From NCBI RefSeq assembly GCF_019957155.1, contig NZ_JAIPME010000001.1, positions 1 through 64,000 of the forward strand: a stretch of 64,000 bases of DNA, read 5' to 3'. Shown here one piece after another: positions 26,701-34,783 of the stretch. Made by a program: the position numbers and the translations under genes. The notes under the pieces were generated by a model. That model searched no databases. It worked only from the letters and a program-made list of their open reading frames with translations, and was not told where the DNA came from. Each line of letters starts with the position of its first letter. Position 1 is the first letter of the stretch. This DNA comes from Anaerococcus murdochii. GTDB taxonomy: Bacteria; Bacillota; Clostridia; Tissierellales; Peptoniphilaceae.

Positions 26701-26905
26701 CGAAATCAAATTTACTTTAATTGATATGGCAGGAAGCAAGGTTACTAAGCTTGCTTATGTAGATGTATTGGCCAAGGCAAAGAAAGAAAAATTGAGAAAT
26801 TCTAGAGAAAATCCAAAAACCGGCATTGAAGTAGGTTTTGGCTTATATTCAACAATTCTCCTTCTTTCATCAAGTGTTTACACTGGCATAAGAAAAAAAT
26901 ATTAA
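23726..26905 (+). CDS. Sortase-anchored surface protein with beta-helix repeats
   Basis: This 1059-residue cell-wall protein starts at GTG 23726, fixed by AAAGGAG nine bases upstream (an overlapping ATG meets a stop at once). Signal peptide 1-31 is followed by an acidic Gln/Glu-rich stretch to about 115. A right-handed beta-helix of GGA/GGAI-type repeats fills about 150-720. Then come an InlB B-repeat-like module (YDANGGQF, about 732-800) and two DUF5011-type Ig-like domains (about 805-890 and 935-1015). The sortase signal NPKTG near 1030, a hydrophobic helix and RKKY close the protein. Adhesin-like role inferred. Confidence 0.9.
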   Translation: MKYLRKFSASLVILAIFSIIILNESPKAFAEGESEFGTDEVQENQSSDTSQQGSIPESEAESSQDSGGTIDVEQTENKEPTENQQSNVEQEDNSEVLDLGEEREAESVGNPAEEAVKNYTLTKTVSGIEEKIGDYDTFFEVVTAMDINDNTSLYTVYVNRDVTISADEGFHGRSNNQIRLTSGKGGPYKLTRQGEKNYINVQTDASLTIDNITLDGNNDGECLFISNNGVVTIGKGATIQNFIDTSTYDGPAIYMTGGTLNILEGATIKDNNSNQQGGAIQAYNGTTVNISGGIFKNNTTSKDGGVLAAYGKLNITGGVFDSNSSGKIAGAIIIGSNATGKIEGATFRNNKASTAGAVYSSSPLTIRNSTFEKNEANWGGAIFTSKKLELENCNFSENISQKAGGSVYLSGADIKNTEFIGNKSGSQGGGIYLKSGEAKIENSTFSGNFSRSGGGGIFVNQDNSHPVSITNSTFTENTSYGFGGGIYLGLNSILDVKNSEFSKNAAAYGAGISTAGEVRNSKTARLSVDNTSFSENESLMGAGIYTSFPTTVNTCTFTKNIAQVHPQDEQSNPHLSGVGGAMEIADSKTEIKNSRFESNSAFGSGGAIGINGVNRDENNNIKGIKPNIKLEISENSKFIGNTCEVGQGGAIYTNPYEYKDPIDDENAYKNLTIDKTTIFNDNIAKAGLYDPPSNYEKFTNLQFHPDSDVKHKSLEVSSLLNNYDINYKNGKYLIIYDANGGQFADGTSVKQKRYSKDKQIKIMPAPTKEGYKFLYWKGSEYQPGDTYTVTENHTFTAQWEEDKPKNTNPELKVKDIEIKVGDDLDLKDLIVKASDKEDGDDLKDKVEIDGASFDNNKAGVYYVKYTLTDSKGSKVTKTAKITVKEKSKPGKPDGKPIIPDYKPEIPDDKKELDPKPKEEETPIEKEEEKPIEKEPENTPPVLEVKNGAIKVGEKFDPRTLITKAYDKEDGPNLVDLVIIDQGNFDNEVAGRYEIKFTLIDMAGSKVTKLAYVDVLAKAKKEKLRNSRENPKTGIEVGFGLYSTILLLSSSVYTGIRKKY

Positions 26906-26913
26906 TTACAATT

Positions 26914-26949
26914 ACCAACCAAATCCGTAATGGAGGAGGTTGGTTTTTT
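26914..26949 (+). terminator. Terminator of the surface protein gene
   Basis: ACCAACC (26914-26920) pairs with GGTTGGT (26938-26944), followed by T residues. Confidence 0.75.
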
Positions 26950-27141
26950 ATTATGAATAATAGCTATGTCTATATGATATTTGTAAAACTATCTAATATT
27001 TATATTTCTTGACAATATCAAATTTAAAGATAAAATAAGAGCATCTAGTTATAAAAACTAGATGGATGGTTTTAAAATTATTTTATTGAATAAAGTGATT
27101 TATTGGCGAGGGCTAATTATAAAGATAGTAAAGGAATTGAT

Positions 27142-27981
27142 ATGGAAAAGATTGCTATTTTAACAGATTCGGCATCTAATATAGAAGAAAATATAAGCGA
27201 GGGAATTTTTGTTGTACCCTTGTATGTGAACTTTGATACTGAGTCGAAAAAAGACTTGGTGGAAATAAGTCCTGTGGAACTTTTTGAAAGAATGGATAAA
27301 GAGAATGCTTCTACTTCAGCTCCATCTATAGATGATTTTGATGAAAAAATCAAGTTTATTAAAGAACTAGGCTACACAAAGATACTTGCCATAGGTGTTT
27401 CCCAGGCCTTGTCTGGGTCTTATAATGCTATGAGGATTGCGCTGGAAGATGGTGACATGGACTATGTCCTTATTGATAGCAAAAATATTACTATGACCGA
27501 GGGTCTTTTGGTTATGTATGCCAAAAGCTTAGTCACAAAAGGTCTTGGCATAGATGAAATAAGTAAGAATGTGAAAGGAAAAATCAAAGACCTAAGACTT
27601 TTTGCCACTGTTAGTGATTTAAAATACATGATAAGGGGTGGGAGATTAAGTGCTGTTGAAGGTCTTCTCGGCGGGACTTTGAGGATTAACCCAGTTCTTA
27701 CCATTGAAGAGAAGGGAACTATAGGAAATTACAAATCTGTAATGGGAAGAAAAAGGGCAGTCAATTTTATAGCTAGGGAAACTCACAAGGCCCTAGCTGA
27801 AACTGATGGCTATTACCTAGCCCTTGCCTATGGCAAAGATGTCCAGGATATAGCTGAGATTAAGGAAAAATTAGGGGATTTAATTAAGGGAGCTGACCTC
27901 TATATTGAATCTTCCGTCACTGCAGTTTTGGGTTGCCACTCAGGTCCTAGCACCTATGTTGTAAGTTTCCTAAAATTATAA
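27142..27981 (+). CDS. DegV family fatty-acid-binding protein
   Basis: I place the start at ATG 27142 (MEKIAILTDSASN), after AAAGGAATT, rather than at the upstream TTG; this gives 279 residues, the usual DegV length. Family marks are TDSASN at the N-terminus, SGSYNAMRIA and the RGGRLS motif near the middle. DegV (FakB-like) proteins bind a fatty acid and present it to the FakA kinase. No fakA is in this window. Monocistronic, ending in a strong terminator. Confidence 0.9.
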   Translation: MEKIAILTDSASNIEENISEGIFVVPLYVNFDTESKKDLVEISPVELFERMDKENASTSAPSIDDFDEKIKFIKELGYTKILAIGVSQALSGSYNAMRIALEDGDMDYVLIDSKNITMTEGLLVMYAKSLVTKGLGIDEISKNVKGKIKDLRLFATVSDLKYMIRGGRLSAVEGLLGGTLRINPVLTIEEKGTIGNYKSVMGRKRAVNFIARETHKALAETDGYYLALAYGKDVQDIAEIKEKLGDLIKGADLYIESSVTAVLGCHSGPSTYVVSFLKL

Positions 27982-27989
27982 GTAAAAAA

Positions 27990-28030
27990 CTGACCCTAAA
28001 TTTTGTTTAAAATAAGAGGGTCAGCTTTTT
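27990..28030. terminator. Bidirectional terminator between convergent genes
   Basis: CTGACCCT (27990-27997) pairs with AGGGTCAG (28017-28024), with T residues on the plus side and A residues on the other. Confidence 0.8.
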
Positions 28031-28044
28031 TCATCTCTATAATT

Positions 28045-28947
28045 TTATTCAAAGATCACCCAATTTAGGGCTTGGGGCAAAACTTGGAATTTTATTTCGT
28101 CTGTCTCAAAGATTTCTCCATCGGCGTTGGCAATGAATTTGTTTTTAGACTTGATTGTTCCAGATTTTACAAGGATTTCGTTGATATACTTGCTCTCCTT
28201 ATGGCGACCTTCCTTGTATTTTTTTATAAGTGGGACAAAGCGTATAAAGGGAATCTTATCTGCCAAAAGTAGGTTTAGGACTCCGTCGTCAATTTTTGAC
28301 TCAGGGGCAGGGTTAAAACCAGACCCATAAAATCCACCATTGCATATGGCAGAGATTAGGTAATCCCCCTTGATTTCAAAATTTGATCCGTCAACTAATT
28401 CTAATTTTAATTCCAAATTTTCACAATTAATCTTATTTAAGGACTTGAGGACAGCGAGGCCATAGGCTTTTTTGCCGAGCTTTGGATTTTTATCAAGGTA
28501 ATCGTAGGCCCTTTTTAAAACCTGGGTGTCAAAGCCAAGGCTTGTCACGTTTATAGAATAAAAGTCGTTGACCTTTATTAGGTCGATTTTTTTTGTCTTA
28601 AAATTCAAAAGGGAATTTAGGGTGAAAGACTCATAGTCAAAGTTTTTGGCAAAGTCATTACCTGTTCCTGTTGGTATAAGGCCAAGGGTCATATCTTTGC
28701 CATAAGCCACGTTCACCAGCTCATTTAAGGACCCATCTCCACCGCAAATTATAACGATTTTTTCGTCATATTTAAGGGTGTCAAAGGCGTCGATTAGGTA
28801 CTTGGTGTGGTTTTTATACCTAGTATTGACGACTTCTATTTCAGATAGTCTGCCAGCTTTCCTAAAAGTTTCTTCTATATCTTCTTTTTTTATGTCAAAT
28901 TCTGTCTTGCCAGCTTTTGAGTTAATAATAAATAAAATCTTTCTCAT
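28045..28947 (-). CDS. Diacylglycerol/lipid kinase family protein (DagK/YegS-like)
   Basis: This 300-residue minus-strand protein has the catalytic fold of diacylglycerol and related lipid kinases. It carries the nucleotide motif GGDGSLNE near 70-77, IPTGTGNDFA and a C-terminal VNLLLADKI-like region. It would phosphorylate a membrane lipid head such as diacylglycerol to recycle it into phospholipid synthesis; the true substrate is not fixed by sequence. It shares direction with the thioesterase upstream, 48 nt away. Confidence 0.85.
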   Translation of the reverse strand: MRKILFIINSKAGKTEFDIKKEDIEETFRKAGRLSEIEVVNTRYKNHTKYLIDAFDTLKYDEKIVIICGGDGSLNELVNVAYGKDMTLGLIPTGTGNDFAKNFDYESFTLNSLLNFKTKKIDLIKVNDFYSINVTSLGFDTQVLKRAYDYLDKNPKLGKKAYGLAVLKSLNKINCENLELKLELVDGSNFEIKGDYLISAICNGGFYGSGFNPAPESKIDDGVLNLLLADKIPFIRFVPLIKKYKEGRHKESKYINEILVKSGTIKSKNKFIANADGEIFETDEIKFQVLPQALNWVIFE

Positions 28948-28995
28948 GATAATCCTATTTATCCTTTATTTGTCCTACAATTATATTTGTTAAAA

Positions 28996-29415
28996 TCAAA
29001 ATGTTTTGTACTTTCCTTTTGAATAAGCCATGTTGCCAGTTGTTGATTTTTCAAGCTTGTCATTAATAATGGCAAATTCTGTTCTTGTTATGGCGGTTGT
29101 TTTTTCATCGTCTCCGTAGACTTCGCAATCAACAGTGATTATCCTTGATCCCCTTTTGATGACCTTGGCCTTGGCGTAAATGTAGTCTGTCGCCATAAGG
29201 GGCCTTAGGAAGTGGGTTGTCATGGATAGGGTTGGGGCTGTGTATTTTTTGGCTGAAGCAATGTAGCCTGAAGCATTGTCAGCAAGGGTCATTAAAACTC
29301 CGCCATGAACGACATTTAATTCATTTAGGAAATTTTTTTCCATTTTACACCTTAAAATAAGGTTGTCTTCGTCTATTTCTCTTATTTCTATGTCAAATTG
29401 ATCACTAAAACTCAT
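28996..29415 (-). CDS. PaaI-type hotdog thioesterase
   Basis: This 139-residue hotdog-fold protein has the PaaI core NVVHGGVLMTLADNASGYIA, with the catalytic-region HGG, followed by the TTHFLRP strand. It would hydrolyse an acyl-CoA thioester; substrate unknown. It probably forms a two-gene unit with the lipid kinase. AAAGGAG precedes its start on the minus strand. Confidence 0.85.
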   Translation of the reverse strand: MSFSDQFDIEIREIDEDNLILRCKMEKNFLNELNVVHGGVLMTLADNASGYIASAKKYTAPTLSMTTHFLRPLMATDYIYAKAKVIKRGSRIITVDCEVYGDDEKTTAITRTEFAIINDKLEKSTTGNMAYSKGKYKTF

Positions 29416-29530
29416 ATAAACTCCTTTAATTATTATAATTATATGATTTTTGGCAAATCTTTCATTCTTTTATAAAGAAAAGATGAATAATTTCCCTAAA
29501 TAGTATAAAATATATAGGTAAGGAGCATTT

Positions 29531-30859
29531 ATGAAGAAAAAATTTTTTAGAATATTCTTAAGCCTAACTATGGCCCTTAGCCTAGTGGCTTGTTCAAATA
29601 ATAAAGATATGGAAGAAATCTCTATCAAGTCTGTTACAGATTTAATTACTAGGCTTGATAATTACCAAAAACACAAGGAAGAAGAACAAAGACTGGCCGA
29701 AGAAAAGGAAAAAGCGAAAAACCAAGAGGCAAGCAAAAAAGAAGCTAGCAAGGAAGATATAGAGGAAAAGGCAAGAAAGGAAATTGCCGAGGAGAGTAAG
29801 AAAAAACCTGAAATTAAAAAGGTAAAGTTAAAGGCTTTTGGCGATATTATGGCCCACATGGCACAAATTCAGTATGCCTATAATAAGGGCGGTGGGGAAT
29901 ATGATTTTTCAGATCAATTCACCTATTTAAAAGATTTTGTAAAAGATTCTGATATTTCCATTGGAAACTACGAGACAACAACCAATCCAGACTTGCCAGT
30001 AGCAGGTTTTCCAAGATTTAATGTGCCAGCAGCCTACTTAAAAGACCTTAAGGAAACTGGTTTTGACATAGTTTCCACAGCCAACAACCACTCTATGGAC
30101 ACAGAGCTTGAAGGAGTTTTCTCAACTATGGAAGCTGCCAAGGAAGCAGGCCTTGATTATGTTGGATCATTTAAAGACAAGTCCGATAGGATTTTATTTA
30201 AGGAAGTAAAGGGGGTCAAACTTGCATTTTTGGCCTATACTTACGGTTGTAATGGTAGGGAAAATTTGATTGTACCAAGAGAAGAAGTTGAAAATCTCGG
30301 CTACCTATCAGACGAAGACCAAATAAAAAAAGATATTGGTAGGGCCAAGGCCCAGGGAGCGGACTTTGTAATTGTCTATCCGCACTGGGGAATTGAGTAT
30401 CAATCCATGCCAAACGAGGCTCAAATTACCCTGGGAAGAAAAATGATAGATTGGGGAGCAGACCTAGTAATTGGAAACCATCCACACGTGGTTGAACCTG
30501 TTGAAATTTACCAAGCAGAAGATGGGAGAAAAGGCCTAATTGCTTATGCTCTTGGTAATTTTATATCTTATCAAAATTATGAAAACAACAAGGACATCAG
30601 GGTCGAACACTCTCTAGCCCTTGAAATTGACCTAGAAAAAGATATGACAAGCGGCAACAAAAAAATTGCCGATGTAAAGCTACATCCAATCTGGGTAGGA
30701 ACTTATTATAATGAATACGGAATTTCAATCAAAAACCACCTAACAGAGGACTTTTTAGAAGGCGGCAAGTATTATGACCTGGTAAATGAAAATCAAAGGA
30801 AAAGAATCCAGCAGGCCCACGACATGACCCTTGAAATCGCAAACACAGGAGTTCAATGA
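29531..30859 (+). CDS. CapA-family lipoprotein (poly-gamma-glutamate/capsule-type metallophosphatase fold)
   Basis: This 442-residue lipoprotein has a lipobox LSLVAC at about 16-21. A charged coiled coil spans about 35-95, then the CapA domain runs to about 420. Conserved stretches are AFGDIMAHM, NYETTT, STANNHSMDTE, YPHWGIEY and GNHPHVV, the metal-ligand motifs of this calcineurin-like fold. CapA proteins take part in poly-gamma-glutamate capsule export. No capBC is nearby, so a general envelope role is as likely. It overlaps the PAP2 gene by four bases. Confidence 0.85.
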   Translation: MKKKFFRIFLSLTMALSLVACSNNKDMEEISIKSVTDLITRLDNYQKHKEEEQRLAEEKEKAKNQEASKKEASKEDIEEKARKEIAEESKKKPEIKKVKLKAFGDIMAHMAQIQYAYNKGGGEYDFSDQFTYLKDFVKDSDISIGNYETTTNPDLPVAGFPRFNVPAAYLKDLKETGFDIVSTANNHSMDTELEGVFSTMEAAKEAGLDYVGSFKDKSDRILFKEVKGVKLAFLAYTYGCNGRENLIVPREEVENLGYLSDEDQIKKDIGRAKAQGADFVIVYPHWGIEYQSMPNEAQITLGRKMIDWGADLVIGNHPHVVEPVEIYQAEDGRKGLIAYALGNFISYQNYENNKDIRVEHSLALEIDLEKDMTSGNKKIADVKLHPIWVGTYYNEYGISIKNHLTEDFLEGGKYYDLVNENQRKRIQQAHDMTLEIANTGVQ

Positions 30860-31416
30860 TGGTGAATTTTGAATTAGATATCCTAAATGCCATTCAAAAT
30901 ATGAGATCAACGCCCCTGGATAAGTTTATGGTGACAATCTCATCTGCTGGCAATTTGTCACTAATTTGGATAGCCTTTATCTTTATATTTTTAGCAGCCA
31001 AAGAATTAAAAGACCAGGGGAAAATCATGGTCATAGCCTTTATTCTAAATATTATCTTGGTAAATATTTTGGTAAAAAACCTAGTAGCAAGGCCTAGACC
31101 CTATGATGTTGCGAACTTCACTGATCTTTTGGTCCACAAATTATCAGACAATTCCTTCCCATCAGGCCACACTTCATATGCATTCACTTTTGCGACAATT
31201 GTGACCCTGCTAAATAAAAACAAGGCTTTAAAAATATTTACAGATATTTTGGCAGTTTTGATGGCATTTTCAAGGTTGTATTTATATGTCCACTTCCCAA
31301 CAGACATCCTAGCAGGGGCTATTTTTGGGATTTTGATTGGGATTTTGTCGATAAAAATATATAATTCTAAAAAATATAGGGAAATAAAAACAAAATATAA
31401 TTTACACTGGGCATAA
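30856..31416 (+). CDS. PAP2-family membrane phosphatase
   Basis: This 186-residue integral membrane protein has the three acid-phosphatase motifs: KNLVARPRP, FPSGHTS and SRLYLYVHFPTD. Such enzymes dephosphorylate undecaprenyl diphosphate or phosphatidate at the outer face. Two adjacent ATG codons (30856 and 30859) follow AGGAG, so either start is possible. The overlap with capA suggests coupled translation and a shared envelope function. Confidence 0.85.
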   Translation: MMVNFELDILNAIQNMRSTPLDKFMVTISSAGNLSLIWIAFIFIFLAAKELKDQGKIMVIAFILNIILVNILVKNLVARPRPYDVANFTDLLVHKLSDNSFPSGHTSYAFTFATIVTLLNKNKALKIFTDILAVLMAFSRLYLYVHFPTDILAGAIFGILIGILSIKIYNSKKYREIKTKYNLHWA

Positions 31417-31448
31417 ATTGTTGTATAATGTATTGGTAAGCAGTTTAC

Positions 31449-31535
31449 GCCGGTGTGTCGGAACTGGCAGACGAGATAGACTCAAAATCTGTTGTCCTCC
31501 GGGGCGTGTGGGTTCGAGTCCCACCACCGGCACCA
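31449..31535 (+). tRNA. tRNA-Leu (anticodon CAA)
   Basis: GCCGGTG and CACCGGC form the acceptor, with CCA encoded. The anticodon loop CTCAAAA between ATAGA and TCTGT gives CAA (codon UUG). A long variable arm and the GGGTTCGAGTCCC T-arm confirm a class II leucine tRNA. A terminator follows at 31546. Confidence 0.95.
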
Positions 31536-31545
31536 AATACCTAAC

Positions 31546-31572
31546 AAGCGTTGGAATATCCAGCGCTTTTTT
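31546..31572 (+). terminator. Terminator after tRNA-Leu
   Basis: AAGCGTTGGA (31546-31555) pairs with TCCAGCGCTT (31559-31568), with one G-U, then T residues. Confidence 0.8.
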
Positions 31573-31829
31573 GTTGCCTAATTTCAAGATACAATTTTTT
31601 TCATACTAAATCAGCTTTTAAAATTCCCATAATCATCGTAAATTTTATAAAAATTTCAAATGAAGTTTTGTAACATTTTTATTTCTCATTCGTTATTATA
31701 ATAGAAAGGCTCTTAAAATAAGTAGAGATGTAAAAAGTGTAAGAATACTTTTAAAAAATAAAAATTTATTATTAAAAATGATAGATTTTAAAGAATTTAA
31801 AGGTTGCACTTTGATAAATGGAGGAATAT

Positions 31830-32621
31830 ATGTCTTATAGGTTAAATGTAATTTCAAAAGTAATGAGAAGTAGAAAGTTTTTCTTATCCATACTCATTAT
31901 TTTATTATCTATGATTTTTTCCTTAACTGCCTTTGTAGAAGAGGGCATGGAATATTTTTTTAAACACGACTATGTTATGACATTTTTACAAGGATATAAT
32001 GGGGATAGGTCCTTGCTTGTAATTTTAGGGCCTCTAATCGCTACCCTGCCTTTTTCCGCCCAACATGTCGAAAATAGTAAGAGTGGAACAATGAAATATC
32101 TTGTTGCAAGAATGGGTTATAAAAAATATTTCAATTCTAATCTCATAATAAATTTTCTCACATCTTTTATAACCTTCGCTATTGGTATGGTCATATTTTT
32201 TATAGGATGCTTTGTGTTTTTTTCCAAAGACCTCAATATAGATGCTTATATGGGAATGACAGGAGTATCCGCATATAAAATGCTTGCAGATAAATCTGCC
32301 TTACTTTATATATTGGCAATAATTCTACATTGTGCCTTTGTAGGTGCTTGTTATAGCAGCCTGGGTCTTTCCTTATCTTATTTTATTAAAAATAAGTTTG
32401 TCGCATGGATAGGACCTTTTATTATAGCCACAATAGGATCTTTGTTTGCGATGTTTGTTGGACTTACTAAGCTTGAGCCAATGGCAATATTTGATGTGTC
32501 AAGAGTACAAGGAATGACGCCTGTATTTGTTATTTCCTATTTGCTTATAAGTCTCTTCCTAGACTATATTTTATCTTTATTGAAATTTAAAAAGGATATA
32601 GAAAATGATGAAGAAATATAA
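31830..32621 (+). CDS. ABC-2 type permease subunit
   Basis: I place the start at ATG 31830 because GGAGG at 31820-31824 overlaps the earlier ATG. The protein has 263 residues and about six membrane helices. It overlaps a second permease of similar size, and an ATPase follows. Sets like this resemble bacteriocin self-immunity exporters (LanEFG-type) or antimicrobial-peptide resistance pumps; no bacteriocin gene is seen here. Substrate unknown. Confidence 0.75.
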   Translation: MSYRLNVISKVMRSRKFFLSILIILLSMIFSLTAFVEEGMEYFFKHDYVMTFLQGYNGDRSLLVILGPLIATLPFSAQHVENSKSGTMKYLVARMGYKKYFNSNLIINFLTSFITFAIGMVIFFIGCFVFFSKDLNIDAYMGMTGVSAYKMLADKSALLYILAIILHCAFVGACYSSLGLSLSYFIKNKFVAWIGPFIIATIGSLFAMFVGLTKLEPMAIFDVSRVQGMTPVFVISYLLISLFLDYILSLLKFKKDIENDEEI

Positions 32622-33414
32622 AGATTTAAAAAATAAAAGTGAAATCTATATTATCTTTTTATATCTATTAGTGACAGGGTCAATACTTGCAAGTTTTAGC
32701 CAGCTTATTAGCTTTAAATATAGGTCTGGGAATTTTAACTTTGGGGAAATAATTCTAATAATGTTTAATGACTCCTATACCGGATATTTTACTTTTCCCT
32801 TTTTATTAGGATTTATATTGATGCTTCAAAGCCCAGTTGAACAAAATATATTCTTCACCCTAACAAGGTACACAAATAGGAAAGAATTTTATAAAGTGAA
32901 ACATACCAAAGTTATTAAAAGCCTTTTAGCTTATGTGGCTTGTATTTGTTTATTTTGCCTAATAGTAGGGATAGGATCTTCAAAGTTTGGATTTAATATT
33001 TCTCAAACAACAAAAGAATTTGCAAATATTTATTTGTTGGGGAATTTTGAAACGAATAACTTAATTTTGGAAATATTTAAGCTAGTAAGTTTAGAGGCTT
33101 TGCTCCTATATTTCTTTGCCCTAGTCCATGGTTTTTTAATTCAATTTAGGATCCCACAAGCCCTTGTATTTGTCATATACACAAGTCTTCTAATAATTGC
33201 GGCAGGAATGAGTTTGGGATTTTTTGGTGATGAGATTAAGGATTTTTCCCTTTTTTCATTAGCAAGTTCAATTAATGGACGTGGGATAAAATTTATTTAT
33301 AGGTTAGGAGTTTTGACTGGTATAGATTTGATTTTGCTTATATTGAATTTTAAAATATTTGAAAATAAGGACATTAACCTTCCAAAGGGAAGTAAAGAGT
33401 ATCAAAATGAGTAA
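32605..33414 (+). CDS. ABC-2 type permease subunit 2
   Basis: This 269-residue membrane protein has about six predicted helices, starting with a basic segment MMKKYKDLKNKSE. It overlaps the preceding permease by 17 nt and lies 12 nt before the ATPase gene. The pair would form a heteromeric channel. No conserved catalytic motif is expected; the assignment depends on hydropathy and context. Confidence 0.7.
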   Translation: MMKKYKDLKNKSEIYIIFLYLLVTGSILASFSQLISFKYRSGNFNFGEIILIMFNDSYTGYFTFPFLLGFILMLQSPVEQNIFFTLTRYTNRKEFYKVKHTKVIKSLLAYVACICLFCLIVGIGSSKFGFNISQTTKEFANIYLLGNFETNNLILEIFKLVSLEALLLYFFALVHGFLIQFRIPQALVFVIYTSLLIIAAGMSLGFFGDEIKDFSLFSLASSINGRGIKFIYRLGVLTGIDLILLILNFKIFENKDINLPKGSKEYQNE

Positions 33415-33426
33415 GGAGGGGAGAAT

Positions 33427-34095
33427 ATGGACCTAATAAAGTTAGAAAATGTATCCAAAGCTTTTGGAAATAAGAAAGTAATAGATAATATTTCCTATAA
33501 TTTTGAAGCTGGTAAAATATATGGGATTGTCGGAACAAACGGGTGTGGTAAGAGTGTTTTATTTAAGTTAATTTCAGGCTTAATGAAAGCATCTTCTGGT
33601 AAAATTATAGTTAATAAAACAGTTGTTGGAAAAAATGGGGCTATGCCAGCTGACTTGGGTTTACTAATTGAACATCCAGGTTTTTTACCAAACCTAACAG
33701 GCTTTGAAAACCTAGACCTCTTAGCTGCTATTAAAAACAAAATCACCAAGGCAGATATTGATGAGATTTTAAAAGAGGTATCCTTATATCAAGATAAGGA
33801 TGTAAAGGTAAAAAATTATTCCCTAGGCATGCTTCAAAGACTAGGTATAGCTCAAGCTCTTATGGAAAAACCAAAACTCTTGCTACTTGATGAGCCCTTT
33901 AATAGTATGGATCACGAAGGAGTAGTAGAACTTAGGGGAATAATTAAGTCTTACGTTAGAAATAGCGGAGCAACAATGCTTATCACTTCCCACAATAAGG
34001 AAGATATAGATATTTTATCTGACCACGTTCTTGTTTTAAAAAATGGAAAACTAAGCGAATTAAGGGGCTGTTGCAGAATGAATAAATCGTCCTAA
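33427..34095 (+). CDS. ABC transporter ATPase, 3' end replaced by a MITE
   Basis: This 222-residue ATPase has Walker A GTNGCGKSV (about 36-44), the signature YSLGMLQRLGIAQ (about 137-149), Walker B LLLLDEPFNS (about 155-164) and the switch His in ITSHNKED. It powers the two permeases upstream. The last 11 codons (GCCRMNKSS region) come from the left terminal repeat of the MITE at 34064. The gene therefore has a borrowed tail and stop. The ATPase core is complete, so activity is still likely. Confidence 0.85.
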   Translation: MDLIKLENVSKAFGNKKVIDNISYNFEAGKIYGIVGTNGCGKSVLFKLISGLMKASSGKIIVNKTVVGKNGAMPADLGLLIEHPGFLPNLTGFENLDLLAAIKNKITKADIDEILKEVSLYQDKDVKVKNYSLGMLQRLGIAQALMEKPKLLLLDEPFNSMDHEGVVELRGIIKSYVRNSGATMLITSHNKEDIDILSDHVLVLKNGKLSELRGCCRMNKSS

Positions 34096-34214
34096 TATCA
34101 CCCGAGGAACCTCTTAGAAAATTTTGCCTCCATGAGCCGGCAGGCTATATAAAAATTTTCTAAGAGAACCCTCTGCTGATGGGACGATAGTTATTCACAA
34201 TTTGCAACAGCTCC
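34064..34214. mobile_element. MITE-like element, 151 bp
   Basis: The ends are imperfect inverted repeats: GGGGCTGTTGCAGAATGAAT at the left and its near-complement TTCACAATTTGCAACAGCTCC-like sequence at the right. Inside are a second inverted pair, TCTTAGAAAATTTT (34112-34125) and AAAATTTTCTAAGA (34152-34165), and TCGTCC/GGGACGA. There is no ORF. The GGGGCTGTTGCA tip resembles IS1182/IS6-type termini, from memory. No clear target duplication is seen. It supplies the stop codon of the ATPase gene. Confidence 0.7.
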
Positions 34215-34291
34215 TTTTGCTGAAAATTATAAGTGATTTTTTGTGGAATACCTATTCACTTTATATTATTCATATTTATATTATTATCCTT

Positions 34292-34350
34292 AAAGCCTGC
34301 TTTGGTACCCCTCACAAAGCCTGCTTTATGACCCTCTTAAAGCCTGCTTT
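34292..34350 (+). repeat. Three AAAGCCTGCTTT repeats
   Basis: AAAGCCTGCTTT occurs at 34292-34303, 34316-34327 and 34339-34350 (periods 24 and 23). The third continues into a hairpin with ATTAAAGTAGGCTT downstream. The unit is nearly palindromic. The short number and unequal spacers argue against CRISPR. Possible protein-binding sites or insertion-sequence debris. Confidence 0.6.
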
Positions 34351-34408
34351 AATATGTATTAAAGTAGGCTTATATATGGTATGAAGTATTTTAAATTTTG
34401 GCAAAGAA

Positions 34409-34460
34409 AAAGCAAGGCACTCTACCTTGCTTTTTTGCGATTCGTATGAATCTGATTTCC
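34409..34460 (+). repeat. Terminator-repeat, copy 1, upstream of the toxin ORF
   Basis: AAAGCAAGG/CCTTGCTTT (34409-34433) is followed by T residues and then a small GATTC/GAATC hairpin. The same two-part structure recurs after the toxin ORF at 34623. The pair could be a bidirectional terminator set of an antisense-RNA locus. Confidence 0.6.
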
Positions 34461-34513
34461 TTTTTTCTTGTCTCTAAACACATTTATACTGATAACAGTT
34501 AGGAGGTGAGCTT

Positions 34514-34612
34514 ATGGAGATACTGCATTCCTTTTTACTGTCTGTTGTGGTTGGCGTAACCACTCATTACGTCATCAAGTGGTTAGACAGACATTTCAAC
34601 AGTGATAACTAA
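34514..34612 (+). CDS. Fst-like type I toxin candidate
   Basis: A strong AGGAGGTGAG site precedes a 32-codon frame MEILHSFLLSVVVGVTTHYV ending in KWLDRHFNSDN. One membrane helix followed by a charged tail with the WLDR pattern matches Fst-family type I toxins, which depolarise membranes when their antisense RNA is lost. Flanking direct terminator repeats (34409 and 34623) resemble the repeat-bounded layout of Fst loci. The antisense RNA itself is not visible by eye. A plain small membrane protein is the alternative. Confidence 0.55.
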   Translation: MEILHSFLLSVVVGVTTHYVIKWLDRHFNSDN

Positions 34613-34622
34613 CCCAAATAAA

Positions 34623-34675
34623 AAAGCAAGGATGGTCCCTTGCTTTTTTACGTGAATCTTATGGATTCTACATTC
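34623..34675 (+). repeat. Terminator-repeat, copy 2, downstream of the toxin ORF
   Basis: AAAGCAAGG/CCTTGCTTT (34623-34646), a T run, then GAATC/GATTC. It repeats copy 1 at 34409. Confidence 0.6.
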
Positions 34676-34783
34676 CTTTTACTCAAAATCATTATACTTG
34701 CTGACTTATTTTATTCAATCATATTCTCTTATATATTTTGAATTTGAAATTACTTCCAGTATTATTTTCTTAAGGAGGAATTT

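Noticed and set aside
34292..34350. Possible mini CRISPR array (three 12-bp repeats)
   Set aside because: Repeats are too short, spacers only 11-12 bp, no cas genes in the window.
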